Origin: JAGNKE01 sp964583335
Lineage (GTDB): Bacteria > Pseudomonadota > Alphaproteobacteria > Micavibrionales > Micavibrionaceae
DNA length: 64,000 nucleotides
NCBI GenBank assembly: GCA_964583335.1
Contig: CAZOVG010000005.1
Span: 62,001 to 126,000, forward strand
Direction of reading: 5' to 3'
The notes beneath the pieces were generated by a model. It did no database searches. It was not told the DNA's origin and saw only the letters and a list, made by a program, of their open reading frames with translations. The position numbers and the translations under genes were made by a program. Below, piece by piece: positions 8,100 to 17,038 of this stretch. Every line of letters starts with the position of its first letter. Within the stretch, counting starts at the first letter, position 1.

Positions 8100-9515
8100 A
8101 TGGCCGCATCCGAGATCAAAACCTATTTCTTTTGCGGCGTGGGCGGCAGCGGCATGATGCCTTTGGCGGCCTGTCTTGCGGCCTCCGGGCACCGGGTGCG
8201 CGGGTCGGACCGTTCGCTGGATCAGGGCAAGAGCGCCGAGAAATTCATCGCGCTCGACGCGGCGGGAATCCGGCTTTATCCGCAGGACGGGAGCGGCGTG
8301 CGGGACGGGGCGGATGTTCTGGTCGTTTCCAGCGCGGTCGAGGATACCATTCCCGACGTGCGGGCCGCCAAGGAGGCCGAGATTCCGATTATTACGCGCG
8401 GAGCGCTGCTGGCCCAGCTGTTCAACGCGGCGGAGGTGCGCGTGGCGGTGGCCGGAACCAGCGGAAAATCGACGGTCACGGGTATGGCGGGGACGATCCT
8501 GACCGAGGCGGGGCGCGACCCGACGGTTGTGAATGGCGGGATCGTGCGCAATTTCATGAGCGGGGGCGTGGCGGATTATTTCGCGAATTTGCGCACCGGG
8601 CATTCGGGCGTGTTCGTGGCGGAGATGGACGAGAGCGACGGGTCTATTGCGCATTATCATCCGACCGTGGCGATTTTGAACAATATCGCGCTGGACCACA
8701 AGCCGATGGAGGAGTTGCGCGGGCTGTTCGGGGATTACCTGAAGCGCACGCAGGGGGCGCTTGTCCTGAATTTCGATGATGCGGAAGTGCGCGCGCTGGC
8801 GAAGGGATTTGCGCCGGAGACGGTCTATTCTTACGGGATTGAAAGTGCGGAGGCGCGGTTGAGGGCAGATGATATTCGCCTGCGGCCCGACGGGGCGGAT
8901 TTCGTTTTGGTTTTGCGCGAGGGCGGGCGATATCCGGTGAAACTCAACGTGCCGGGGCGGCATAATATTCTGAACGCGCTGGCGGCGCTGGGCGCGGCGA
9001 TCGCGGCGGGTGTCGATCCGGCGCGGGCGGCGGCGGGACTGGCCGCGTTCAAGGGGATTCACCGCCGGATGGAGGTGGTCGGTCTCAGCCCCTCAGGCGT
9101 CACGGTGATCGACGATTTCGGGCATAACCCGGACAAGATTGCGGCGAGCCTGCGGTCGCTCAAGGATTTTCCGGGGCGGCTGATCGTTTTCTATCAGCAG
9201 CACGGGTTCAAGCCGCTGGAGCGGATGCGCAAGGAATTCGGCGCGGCGTTTGCCTCGCATCTTGAGAAGGACGATCTGGTTCTGCTGCCCGATGTGTATT
9301 ATGCGGGCGGGACGGTTGAGCGCACCGTGAGCGCGGAGGATTTCGCGCAGGATCTGCGGTCGCTGGGGCTGAACGCGCTGTGGAAACCGACGCGGCCGGA
9401 GCTGCTAGCGGTCATTGCCGAGCAGGCGCGGCCCGGGGACCGGGTCGTTATTATGGGGGCACGGGATGATACGCTTTCGGAATATGCGAGGCAGATTCTG
9501 GAAACGTTGCCCTAG
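8100..9515 (+). CDS. Divergent Mur ligase family protein (MurC/Mpl-like)
   Basis: 471 residues with the three-domain Mur ligase plan. The N-terminal Rossmann-like domain starts FFCGVGGSGMMPLAACLAAS with GSDRS. The central ATP-binding domain has AVAGTSGKSTVTGMAG and EMDESDGSI, and the C-terminal domain has VTVIDDFGHNPDK. MurC and Mpl normally show GTHGKTT, so the P-loop here (GTSGKST) is unusual. Family members join an amino acid or peptide to a UDP-muramic acid or related acid. It is not beside other cell-wall genes, and the true MurC is normally in the division cluster, so this is likely a paralog (Mpl-like recycling or another substrate). Substrate cannot be told from sequence. Confidence 0.8.
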   Translation: MAASEIKTYFFCGVGGSGMMPLAACLAASGHRVRGSDRSLDQGKSAEKFIALDAAGIRLYPQDGSGVRDGADVLVVSSAVEDTIPDVRAAKEAEIPIITRGALLAQLFNAAEVRVAVAGTSGKSTVTGMAGTILTEAGRDPTVVNGGIVRNFMSGGVADYFANLRTGHSGVFVAEMDESDGSIAHYHPTVAILNNIALDHKPMEELRGLFGDYLKRTQGALVLNFDDAEVRALAKGFAPETVYSYGIESAEARLRADDIRLRPDGADFVLVLREGGRYPVKLNVPGRHNILNALAALGAAIAAGVDPARAAAGLAAFKGIHRRMEVVGLSPSGVTVIDDFGHNPDKIAASLRSLKDFPGRLIVFYQQHGFKPLERMRKEFGAAFASHLEKDDLVLLPDVYYAGGTVERTVSAEDFAQDLRSLGLNALWKPTRPELLAVIAEQARPGDRVVIMGARDDTLSEYARQILETLP

Positions 9516-9545
9516 GTTTTCTTTTTTTGCCTAGGTTTTCTTTTT
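9511..9545. repeat. Tandem duplication carrying both convergent stop codons
   Basis: The 16-base word CCTAGGTTTTCTTTTT occurs at 9511-9526 and again at 9530-9545. The self-complementary CCTAGG in the first copy supplies the TAG stop of the Mur ligase gene (+), and that in the second copy supplies the TAG stop of the aminopeptidase gene (-). Confidence 0.75.
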
Positions 9546-10997
9546 GCGGGCGGGTTTCGCCTTCGCCTTTTTCTTTTGACCGTAGCGGCTTTCGATCAGC
9601 GCGATCAGGGTGCGCAGTCCGGTATCCGCGCCGCCCTTGGGGCGTCCCGCTTTGCCGTAGGGTTCCCATGCGTAAAGGTCGAGGTGAATCCATTCGATCT
9701 TCTGGTCCACGAATTCGCGCATGAAGAGGGCGGCGGCGATGGCTCCGGCGAGGCCGTGGCCGGTGCTGCTGATGTCCGCCGCGTCGCTTTTGAGTTCCTT
9801 GCGGTAGCCTTCCCACAGGGGCAGCGGCCAGACGGGATCGTCTACGGCGCTCGTCATCGAGAGTTTTTTGACTTCATCGAGCGTTTCATCGCGGTTGGAG
9901 AAGAGGGCCGGCAGTTCCGATCCCAGCGCCGTGCGGGCCGCGCCCGTCAGGGTGGCGAGGTCGATGATGAGTTCGGGCGGATTTTTATCCTCGCCCGCGT
10001 AGGTCAGGGCATCGGCCAGAATGAGGCGGCCCTCGGCGTCTGTATTGCCGATTTCAACGGTGAGGCCCTTGCGGCTGCGGATGATATCCATCGGGCGGAA
10101 GGAATCGCCGGAGACGGAATTCTCGACCGCCGGGATGAGGACGCGCAGATTAACGGGCAGGTTCAGGGCCATGATGGCCGAGGCCGCGCCGAGTGCGTGC
10201 GCCGCGCCGCCCATGTCCTTTTTCATGATGAGCATGCCTTTGGAGGGCTTGAGATCCAGACCGCCCGTGTCGAAGCACACGCCCTTGCCGACGAGGGTGA
10301 CGGCCGGATCTGAGGCCTTGCCCCAGCGGATGTCGATCAGGCGGGGACGGCGGGGGCTGCCCCGGCCGACGGCGTGGATGAGCGGGAAATTCTGTTTCAG
10401 CAAATCGGCGTCGCGGATCACGGTCATCTTCGCCTTGTGGGCGGAGGCGAGCTTTTTGGCTTCGGCCTCCAGCTCGTCGGGGCCGAGATCGTTCGCGGGC
10501 GTGTTGACCAGCGTGCGCACGAGGAAGGTGGCCTCGACCAGCGCGCGGATCCGGGCGCGGTCGGATTTCGCGTTCAGCAGGAGGGCGGGTTTCTTTTCAT
10601 CTCGGGTTTTCTTGTAGGTATCGAAGCGGTAATGCTCCAGCCCCCAGCCGACGGAGAGGCGCTCGATCTCATCGGCGGAAAGACCGGCGGCGGCGATTTC
10701 AAAGCTTGTGTCCGCCAGCATCTTCGTGCCGAAGCGGCGGGCGACGAAGGCGCAGAGCTCGGCGCCGGTGCAATAGCGGACGGTCGCGCCCAAAGTCATG
10801 AAGAGTTGCTGGGCCTTTGCGGATTCGCCGCGCATGATCAGATATTGCCCCTCCTTGCCGTCGAAGCCGTTCTCCGCCGCGATGGTGCGGGTTTCGGCGG
10901 GCTGTTTCTTCAGCCATTCCGCGAAGTCCTTTTGACGGATGCAGGTGATGGCGATGTGGGATTTGCGCTTTTTTTCGACAAATTCAAAGACGGGCAT
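9531..10997 (-). CDS. M17 family leucyl-type aminopeptidase
   Basis: 488 residues. M17 enzymes are two-metal cytosolic peptidases that remove N-terminal amino acids. Metal and catalytic motifs are all visible: VGKGVCFDTGGLDLKPS, MKKDMGGAAHALG and NTDAEGRLILADAL, the last being the family signature. The C-terminus is lysine-rich (KKKAKAKPARKKKT). The N-terminal domain (about 1-170) is less conserved, as is usual. It resembles PepA/PepB in the catalytic half. It ends 15 bases from the convergent Mur ligase and starts 77 bases downstream of the Lys1-like gene, so it could be the last gene of that unit. No terminator lies between them. Confidence 0.93.
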   Translation of the reverse strand: MPVFEFVEKKRKSHIAITCIRQKDFAEWLKKQPAETRTIAAENGFDGKEGQYLIMRGESAKAQQLFMTLGATVRYCTGAELCAFVARRFGTKMLADTSFEIAAAGLSADEIERLSVGWGLEHYRFDTYKKTRDEKKPALLLNAKSDRARIRALVEATFLVRTLVNTPANDLGPDELEAEAKKLASAHKAKMTVIRDADLLKQNFPLIHAVGRGSPRRPRLIDIRWGKASDPAVTLVGKGVCFDTGGLDLKPSKGMLIMKKDMGGAAHALGAASAIMALNLPVNLRVLIPAVENSVSGDSFRPMDIIRSRKGLTVEIGNTDAEGRLILADALTYAGEDKNPPELIIDLATLTGAARTALGSELPALFSNRDETLDEVKKLSMTSAVDDPVWPLPLWEGYRKELKSDAADISSTGHGLAGAIAAALFMREFVDQKIEWIHLDLYAWEPYGKAGRPKGGADTGLRTLIALIESRYGQKKKAKAKPARKKKT

Positions 10998-11074
10998 TCG
11001 GGCAGAACCTCAGGCAACGGGTTAATTTACAGAAACCCATTCAAAGGCAAACGCCGCAAAAATACAAGGGCTAG

Positions 11075-13042
11075 CTATAGACCGAGGACCGTATCATCCA
11101 AAAAGGGCGGGGGGTCCGGTTCAGGTTTAGCGTCGGCGGGCCGATCATTAACGATTTCATCGATTTCGCGGTACAGCCAAGCGGGCAGGTTCGTCTCTTT
11201 TTGAAGCGCCGTTTTTACGTTCAGGTAATCGCGTTCGATCTGCCACACGTCTTCCTGTGGGTAGAGATCGGCGACCGCCAATTCCTTTGCTTCGGAAACA
11301 AACATAAGGAAAAGCGAGAAGTTATTGGAGATGTTTTCGTCCAGCATGGATTGTTTGATTTGGTCGAAATCCGAATATCCCAGCGCGTGCATAACTTCAG
11401 GGTTTTTTAAGGCGGTGCCGAGGGTGCGTGACAGGGCATGGAGCTGTGCCACTTCATGGGAGGCGACTAGAGCGCGGATGTTGAAATTTTCGGTCAGGAT
11501 TTGCTCGACCGATTCAATTTCATCCGACATATCCGGGCCTTTGAAGGGTGCGTCCGTATTCTGGTCAGGCGGCACTTTCGCGAGATCGACATATTCGTGA
11601 ATCCGCAAAATACCCATGGCGACATGATAGAAGAAGGCGCGGATTTCGCGCGGCCGCAGCGTGTGCAATTCGCCAAGGCAAAGCTTGATATTGCGCTCGA
11701 TTTCGGTGCGAACGCTCTGGATATAGTCTGTGCGCTGGCGTGGGTTCATATCGATCACGAAGGCTTCGTCATCGCTCACAAGCGACGAGCCGAGGCTGTA
11801 TGCGTATAAGGGGACCTGCATATTATCTTCGAAGGCCTTGACGGCCTTGGCCCAGGGCGAGTCCAGCGGAATTCCGCTTTCAGAGCGTTTCGCATGCATC
11901 AGGCTTTTGATGTGCGGATAGGCCTGCCGCGAAATGTCTATCGTCGCTTCCAGAGGGAAGAGGGACGGGGAGTGATCGACGGTTACAGCATATACGTTCG
12001 GGCCGACTTCGAGCAGCGGCTGGTCAAAGTCTGTTGTGCGGTATCCGGTAAAGCGCATGCGGTTCTTATCGGGCGTGGCATCGCAGGTTACGTCTCCAAA
12101 AATCTGCAATTTCCCATTTCTTGAGGCTGCGGTGCTGTCGGTGGCAAAGGCTCGGCAGGGGCGTTCGGTATAAGTACAGTTAAAGACGAGGTCGAAGGTC
12201 TCGATATTTTTGAGTCCGTTGTTGTCGGTAATCCGCGCCGCCGTTTCCTCTCTGCCCCAAAGGGAATGACGGATTTGCGACGAAGGCGGCAGGTATACGT
12301 TGATGTCTTTTAAAAAGTTTATAACGCCGTTTGCTGAGCGGCCTCGTGGACTGCCTAAAATCAGCGTTTGCGGAGGCTCTATGTTTTTATGGAGCGCTTG
12401 CGCGATTTCTTCGGCGTGCAGATCGAAAAACTGTTGCTTGCTGTCGTACGAAAAGGTCGAGAGGTTGACGGGTGTTCCGTTGATCTTCTGGGCCCAGAAT
12501 AGGACGCTCATCGCGGCTGTCGCGTATCCGGCGCTTTGACCGAAGGCGTGTGTGCGCTTGCCATCTTCATCCGTGCAGTATTCGTGATCAAGCAGCAGGG
12601 AGCCCTGATCCTCGCTTCCCATAAATAAATGGCCGAAAGCGAAACGCGCCAGCCTTTCCGCAGAGCCGTACTGTCCTTTATATGAGTGATCAAAATGGAC
12701 GTAGGTGTGGTTAAGAATGAAGTTCGCGCTGCCTGGCGGTTCGCGCGGGATTTCCTTGACTCCAAGAATTATGCTTTGGGCGCAGTCCGGGCTGTCGCGC
12801 CATTCGTCGCGGGCAATAAGTGAGAAGTTAGCGGGGTTGCCGCGCTGTTCAACTGCGCGCAGGTACTGTTCGTCGGAAAAGCATCTGTCGGGCCATCGCA
12901 CAAGACCGATTTTAAAGCCTTCGCGCGTGAGTTCTGCGACTTGATGCGGTGTTATAATCGTGCGCCTTTCGTGGGCTAGGGTTTCATCCCTGATCACGAG
13001 GTCGATTCCTGATTGTGCCCTTGTGGCGGCTTGCTCAGTCAT
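11075..13042 (-). CDS. Lys1-type saccharopine dehydrogenase-like protein with extra C-terminal domain
   Basis: 655 residues. Residues about 12-410 match the saccharopine dehydrogenase (NAD+, L-lysine-forming) family: IRDETLAHERRTIITP, GVKEIP (Lys96), HFDHSYKGQ (His119 to Gln124), DENG-like DEDGKRTHAFGQSAGY, a Rossmann turn GSPRGRSANGV near 230-240, FDLVFNCTY, GDVTCDATP and DHSPSLFPLEAT. The Lys and His match residues conserved in the yeast enzyme's active site. Residues 411-655 form an additional, mostly helical region with no recognised family. It lies 42 bases downstream of the TlpA gene in the same direction. The reaction is inferred; a role in lysine metabolism has no support from neighbours. 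Family assignment is good, substrate unknown. Confidence 0.82.
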   Translation of the reverse strand: MTEQAATRAQSGIDLVIRDETLAHERRTIITPHQVAELTREGFKIGLVRWPDRCFSDEQYLRAVEQRGNPANFSLIARDEWRDSPDCAQSIILGVKEIPREPPGSANFILNHTYVHFDHSYKGQYGSAERLARFAFGHLFMGSEDQGSLLLDHEYCTDEDGKRTHAFGQSAGYATAAMSVLFWAQKINGTPVNLSTFSYDSKQQFFDLHAEEIAQALHKNIEPPQTLILGSPRGRSANGVINFLKDINVYLPPSSQIRHSLWGREETAARITDNNGLKNIETFDLVFNCTYTERPCRAFATDSTAASRNGKLQIFGDVTCDATPDKNRMRFTGYRTTDFDQPLLEVGPNVYAVTVDHSPSLFPLEATIDISRQAYPHIKSLMHAKRSESGIPLDSPWAKAVKAFEDNMQVPLYAYSLGSSLVSDDEAFVIDMNPRQRTDYIQSVRTEIERNIKLCLGELHTLRPREIRAFFYHVAMGILRIHEYVDLAKVPPDQNTDAPFKGPDMSDEIESVEQILTENFNIRALVASHEVAQLHALSRTLGTALKNPEVMHALGYSDFDQIKQSMLDENISNNFSLFLMFVSEAKELAVADLYPQEDVWQIERDYLNVKTALQKETNLPAWLYREIDEIVNDRPADAKPEPDPPPFLDDTVLGL

Positions 13043-13084
13043 AACGGGGTTGTCTTAACCCCATGGGTCGCTTATGTCAAATGT

Positions 13085-13675
13085 TTATTCGGGATTCGTC
13101 GCAGGGTCTCTGGATTTCCTGATAAGGTCTTGTAATTCCCGAGTTTCGCGCTCGATCTCGCCTACGATCTTATGGCGGATGGTCATGTCGGGGCCGATGA
13201 TGAAAGTTTCCGGGAACATGGTGGTGCCGAAGAGGTCCTGCACGATTTTGCGCTGGGGGTCGGTGGCAATCACGACGTTCGGACGTTTCAGCCGATCACG
13301 GGCCGTTTCGTCGAAGCGTTTGAGGAACGGCGCGATCTGCGCGGGTTTTTCGTCCACGGACACGGCCAGAAGCACGGTGTCTTCGGCATTTTTTTCCGTC
13401 AGTTCAAGAAGGGTGGGGAATTCGCGCAGGCAGGGGGCGCACCATGTGGCCCAGAAGTTGAGGATGACGATTTTATCCTTAAAGCTTGAGAAGGTGAGCT
13501 GGTTGCCTTCCAGAGTTGTAAAAGTAAAATCAGGCGCGGGCGGGCGGGCCACGATTTCCCGGTGCGTTTCCACGGGCGCCTCGATGATTTGCGGCGGCGG
13601 GGCGAGGCTGGTCAGGGTTTCCAGCGCGAATCCTACAATCACGATCAGAAGCACGATCAAGAGTTTTGGTTTCAT
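13085..13675 (-). CDS. TlpA/ResA-like thioredoxin, cytochrome c maturation
   Basis: 196 residues. The ATG at 13675 overlaps the stop of the ccsBA gene (ATGA), implying translational coupling; longer in-frame reading into ccsBA is shadow sequence. An N-terminal signal anchor (LLIVLLIVIVGFALETL) is followed by a thioredoxin fold with the redox motif NFWATWCAPCLREFP and the cis-Pro region TMFPETFIIGPD. Such proteins reduce the CXXCH cysteines of apocytochrome c outside the membrane so heme can attach. Coupling to the ResB-CcsA fusion supports that role directly. The other option, a general periplasmic disulfide reductase, is less likely given the context. Confidence 0.93.
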   Translation of the reverse strand: MKPKLLIVLLIVIVGFALETLTSLAPPPQIIEAPVETHREIVARPPAPDFTFTTLEGNQLTFSSFKDKIVILNFWATWCAPCLREFPTLLELTEKNAEDTVLLAVSVDEKPAQIAPFLKRFDETARDRLKRPNVVIATDPQRKIVQDLFGTTMFPETFIIGPDMTIRHKIVGEIERETRELQDLIRKSRDPATNPE

Positions 13676-16644
13676 GCCGCGAGCCCTCTCTGTTTCGTTT
13701 GCGACCGCAGGTAGGCCAGCGCGCCGACGCAGAAGGCCGTCTCGGCGAGTAGGACCGACCAGAAAATCCATGCGGCGGCCTCGGTGAAGCCGTAGGCGTG
13801 GAGGCCGATGCTCAGCAGGTTTACGCCGAACCACGAGACGGCGACGACAGCAATCGTATAGGCGAGTCCTGCGGTAAACAGCGCGGGGGAGAATTGCCCG
13901 GCGATGCGGCCGTGGATGACCCAGATCAGCCAGAGGACCAGAAGAAGCGCGCCGTTTTCCTTGGGGTCCCAGCCCCAGAAGCGGCCCCAGGACTGGTCGG
14001 CCCAGATGCCGCCGAGGATGGTGCCGCCCGCGCACAACAAAAGCGCGACGAGGGCAGTGGTCATCATCGGCGCGAATAGGGCGTAAGGCGGCTGCTCGGT
14101 TTTTTCTCTTATCATGACGATCAGGCATGTGTGCGCGAGGAAAGCGGTCAGGATGCTGAAACCGTATCCTGCTGTGATGCAGAGGACGTGCGTGGCCAGC
14201 CAGAAATTCGTATTCAGGACGGCGGAGAGCATCAGCAGGCTGTCGGCGTCGGTATCGTGGGAGAAGCCCAGCAGGCCGAGGACGATGCCCGACGCCGCGC
14301 CAAGGCCGAGCCAGAGCGTATTTTTCTGTCGAAGCGCCAAAATGAGCGCGTAGAGCGTGGTCACGGCGGCGACGAAGAGAATGGATTCGTAAAGCGTGCT
14401 CACGGGCGGGCGATTCAGAATGTATATCCGCGCCGAGAGACCGCCGATATGAACGCATACGCCCGCCGCCAGAGCGCCGAGCGCGATTTTTTCAAACAGG
14501 CGCGGGCGGATAAAGGCGGATGCTGCCAGCGCGGCGGCGGAAAGGGCGAAGAGCCAGAAGGACAGATCGAACGGGGCGAGGCGGTTGTAATAATACTCGG
14601 CGTCGAGGCGGCCGCGTTCACCCGGCAGAAGATAGGGCGCGGAGGTTTCCTGTGCGAGCGTTCCGAGCGTTTCGCTCCAGTTTTCGCGATCGCCGGACTG
14701 GTATGATTCCGCCAGAGTTTTCCAAAGGGACAGGGACCTCACGGTCTGTGGGCTGGCCGTGCCTTCGAGGGTCACGGACCAAGGTGATTGCCAGAGAGTC
14801 TCCGTCGCCGCCGTCACCGGAACGACCTTGAAGCTTTGACTGGATTTGCCCTTTTGCCTTAAGCCCGCCGCCGAAAAGGAGAGGAAGACAAGCGCCTGTT
14901 CGTTTTGGGCGTAGGTTTCGATGTCCTGCCCCTTTTTCGTGACGATGTTTTTGACCTCGTCTTCGAGCGTCTTGGAGAATTTAAGCGTGTCGAGGTAGGT
15001 CAGGGTTTTTCCGGCAAAGGGTTTCAGGCTCGCGGGCGCATCGTCCGGCAGGGTTGCGGACAGCGGCAGGATCAGGCTGAGGCTGCTCATCACGTCATTC
15101 AGAAGGGCCAGATGCTCGTGCAGGGTTATGAAATCGCGCTGTGCGGGGGTATGGTCTTCCGCTGGAATCTTCAGGGTTTCGGCGAGGCGGTCTTTCTGGC
15201 TGCCGAGGGTTTTGGAGATTTCCTGCGCGCTGTAGCGGTTGCCGGAGCGGTTGGGCAGGTTGAGGAGGCTGCGGAGCTCGGGGTTGAGGATTTTAACGAC
15301 TTCGCGGTTTTCGGCGCGGGCGGGATCGAACAGCGCCTCGGCCAGCCAATTCACGGCGGGCACGCCTTGAAGGTGATCCTGGCCGGACAGGCGTTTGAGG
15401 ATGGCGCGGGCGAAGCTGTCGAGCGGTTTCATGCGGCCCTCGTGCAGGATCGGGATCTGTGCGAATTGCTCCATCGGCAGAGGCGGGGCTTGCGCGTGGG
15501 CGGGGGATCCGGATAAAAGCGCAAGAGCCAGCAGTGGCAAAGCGCGTCGACGGGTAAACATTCCGGCGCGGATCATAAGATGCAGGATGAGCCCGAAGCA
15601 GAAGGCCAGACCAGAGATATAAGGAAAGACGCGGCCGGTATTTTGAACCACGGCCAGAACCGACATTGTGCCCGCAGGGGTTTGCGCGAATGAGGATTGA
15701 AAGAGCGTGTAATCTTTATAGCGTAACGGCTGGTTCATGCTGATCAGCGTTTCCCAACGGGCTGGGCCATCAATGATCTCGATGCGGGATTCATAAGCGC
15801 GGGCCATCTCTGTCCCGGGGTACAGTTCGCGTTTGAAGTCGATCAGGCGCACGGAAAATGGCAGGTCTCGGCGATGCTTGCGCATGGCGAATTTCAGGAC
15901 CGATCCGTTGATGCGGATTTCCGGCAGCTTTGGCACCTCGTCGAGCACCATATAAATCCCGTCTGTCTCCGTACCGCTTACGGAAAAGGTTGCGCCTGTG
16001 AGGTTTTCTTCGTCTTGCAGTTTGAGCTTATCAGGCGTGATTTTCATTTTCGAAGCCATGCCCAGATGGTCGGGCGTGGAGTCCTCGCGCATAGAAATGG
16101 CGCAATTGAGGCAACTTTCAAGAATTTCGACAAGTATGGGCGGTTCGGTGATGTGGAGTTTTCGGCCGGGTGTGAGTTCGTTGTGGTCGTAGGATTCAAT
16201 TATTCTATCTTGTTCATCCAGAAGGACAAATTCTCGGAGATGGTAATCTGAGACATAAGACTTTTCCTGTCCTTCGTATAGATCCAAGTACCCCTCTTGA
16301 GAGAAGAGGGCCGTAAACAAACCGCCGACCAGAAGCAGCAGCACACCCATATGCACAATGATTGTGCCCGCCGTGCGGGCATTCCACGGGCTTTTGAAGA
16401 AGAGTTTGCAAAACAGGTTGACTGTAATGAGCCCGAGCAGGACAGGCAGGCCGGGAAGCGGCAAAGGACCAAGCCAGAGTATGGGGTTTGAGAAGAATAT
16501 CTTCGTGGCTTCATAGAGGCCGATATATTTCTGGGCCACCGTTCCGGCGATTAGGTAGAGCATCAGCACGGGCAGCACGGCGTTGAAGAGCCTCGGCCCC
16601 GAAAGATGGTCTATGATCCTGCGCGCGTTCATGGCTTGCGGCAC
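13672..16644 (-). CDS. ccsBA: Fused ResB-CcsA cytochrome c synthetase (System II)
   Basis: 990 residues. The N-terminal third is ResB-like, with membrane segments near 20-40, 60-75, 92-112 and about 345-365 around an extracytoplasmic domain. A soluble middle section begins IPILHEGRMKPLDSFARA. The C-terminal third is CcsA-like and polytopic, with RPPVSTLYESILF and the heme-handling WWD motif WGRFWGWDPKE near 886-896. It is flanked by histidines in THVLCITAGY and SIGLHAYGF. The protein exports heme and ligates it to apocytochrome c. A downstream overlapping TlpA/ResA gene completes the pathway. System II is uncommon in Alphaproteobacteria, which generally use the Ccm (System I) genes. An alternative start is Met5 at 16632. 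Confidence 0.95.
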   Translation of the reverse strand: MPQAMNARRIIDHLSGPRLFNAVLPVLMLYLIAGTVAQKYIGLYEATKIFFSNPILWLGPLPLPGLPVLLGLITVNLFCKLFFKSPWNARTAGTIIVHMGVLLLLVGGLFTALFSQEGYLDLYEGQEKSYVSDYHLREFVLLDEQDRIIESYDHNELTPGRKLHITEPPILVEILESCLNCAISMREDSTPDHLGMASKMKITPDKLKLQDEENLTGATFSVSGTETDGIYMVLDEVPKLPEIRINGSVLKFAMRKHRRDLPFSVRLIDFKRELYPGTEMARAYESRIEIIDGPARWETLISMNQPLRYKDYTLFQSSFAQTPAGTMSVLAVVQNTGRVFPYISGLAFCFGLILHLMIRAGMFTRRRALPLLALALLSGSPAHAQAPPLPMEQFAQIPILHEGRMKPLDSFARAILKRLSGQDHLQGVPAVNWLAEALFDPARAENREVVKILNPELRSLLNLPNRSGNRYSAQEISKTLGSQKDRLAETLKIPAEDHTPAQRDFITLHEHLALLNDVMSSLSLILPLSATLPDDAPASLKPFAGKTLTYLDTLKFSKTLEDEVKNIVTKKGQDIETYAQNEQALVFLSFSAAGLRQKGKSSQSFKVVPVTAATETLWQSPWSVTLEGTASPQTVRSLSLWKTLAESYQSGDRENWSETLGTLAQETSAPYLLPGERGRLDAEYYYNRLAPFDLSFWLFALSAAALAASAFIRPRLFEKIALGALAAGVCVHIGGLSARIYILNRPPVSTLYESILFVAAVTTLYALILALRQKNTLWLGLGAASGIVLGLLGFSHDTDADSLLMLSAVLNTNFWLATHVLCITAGYGFSILTAFLAHTCLIVMIREKTEQPPYALFAPMMTTALVALLLCAGGTILGGIWADQSWGRFWGWDPKENGALLLVLWLIWVIHGRIAGQFSPALFTAGLAYTIAVVAVSWFGVNLLSIGLHAYGFTEAAAWIFWSVLLAETAFCVGALAYLRSQTKQRGLAA

Positions 16645-16723
16645 TCCGGTTTCACCGCATAGGAATACTCCCCTTTACACGCAAAGCAAGGGGTTTTTGG
16701 CGCTTCTTTCGCTCCGGATCGAG

Positions 16724-17038
16724 CTATTCGGTCACCGGGGGGTGGCTTACGGGGGGAGATTCGGGAGGGGAGCCTTCGACCGTCTCCCCGGGACCGGGTT
16801 GAACGGGGGGGATTTCGCCGGTCACGCCGCCTTGTTCGCCGGGGCAGGGGGCGAATTCGCAGTTCGGGCCGGTGCGGGAGACGAAGCTGCCGTCCGGGCA
16901 CTGTTTGGCGTCCATGGTGCACATGACGGCTTCCATCGCGATGGCGGGAGCGCCGAACACCAGCGTGGCGCAGGTGACCGCCGTTGCCGCGAGGAGGCGG
17001 GGCTTATTCGATTTGGCTTTAGGCTTTCTTACGTTCAT
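16724..17038 (-). CDS. Small secreted Cys-motif protein
   Basis: 104 residues with a strong ribosome site (GGAGG seven bases before the ATG). A basic start (MNVRKPKAKSNKPR) and hydrophobic segment ending GAPAIA look like a cleavable signal peptide. The mature protein begins with a compact four-cysteine motif MCTMDAKQCPDGSFVSRTGP plus NCEFAPCP, then a Pro/Gly/Glu-rich tail. This spacing, CxxDxxxCPDGxxVxRxxPxCExxxC, recurs in short secreted proteins of many bacteria, but its function is unknown. The gene overlaps the end of the HxlR regulator gene by 20 bases, so the two are cotranscribed. Confidence 0.7.
   Translation of the reverse strand: MNVRKPKAKSNKPRLLAATAVTCATLVFGAPAIAMEAVMCTMDAKQCPDGSFVSRTGPNCEFAPCPGEQGGVTGEIPPVQPGPGETVEGSPPESPPVSHPPVTE

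Noticed and set aside
13676..14458. A longer TlpA protein fused to an Arg-rich N-terminus
   Set aside because: The extension is an out-of-frame reading of ccsBA; the ATG at 13675 with ATGA overlap is the natural start.
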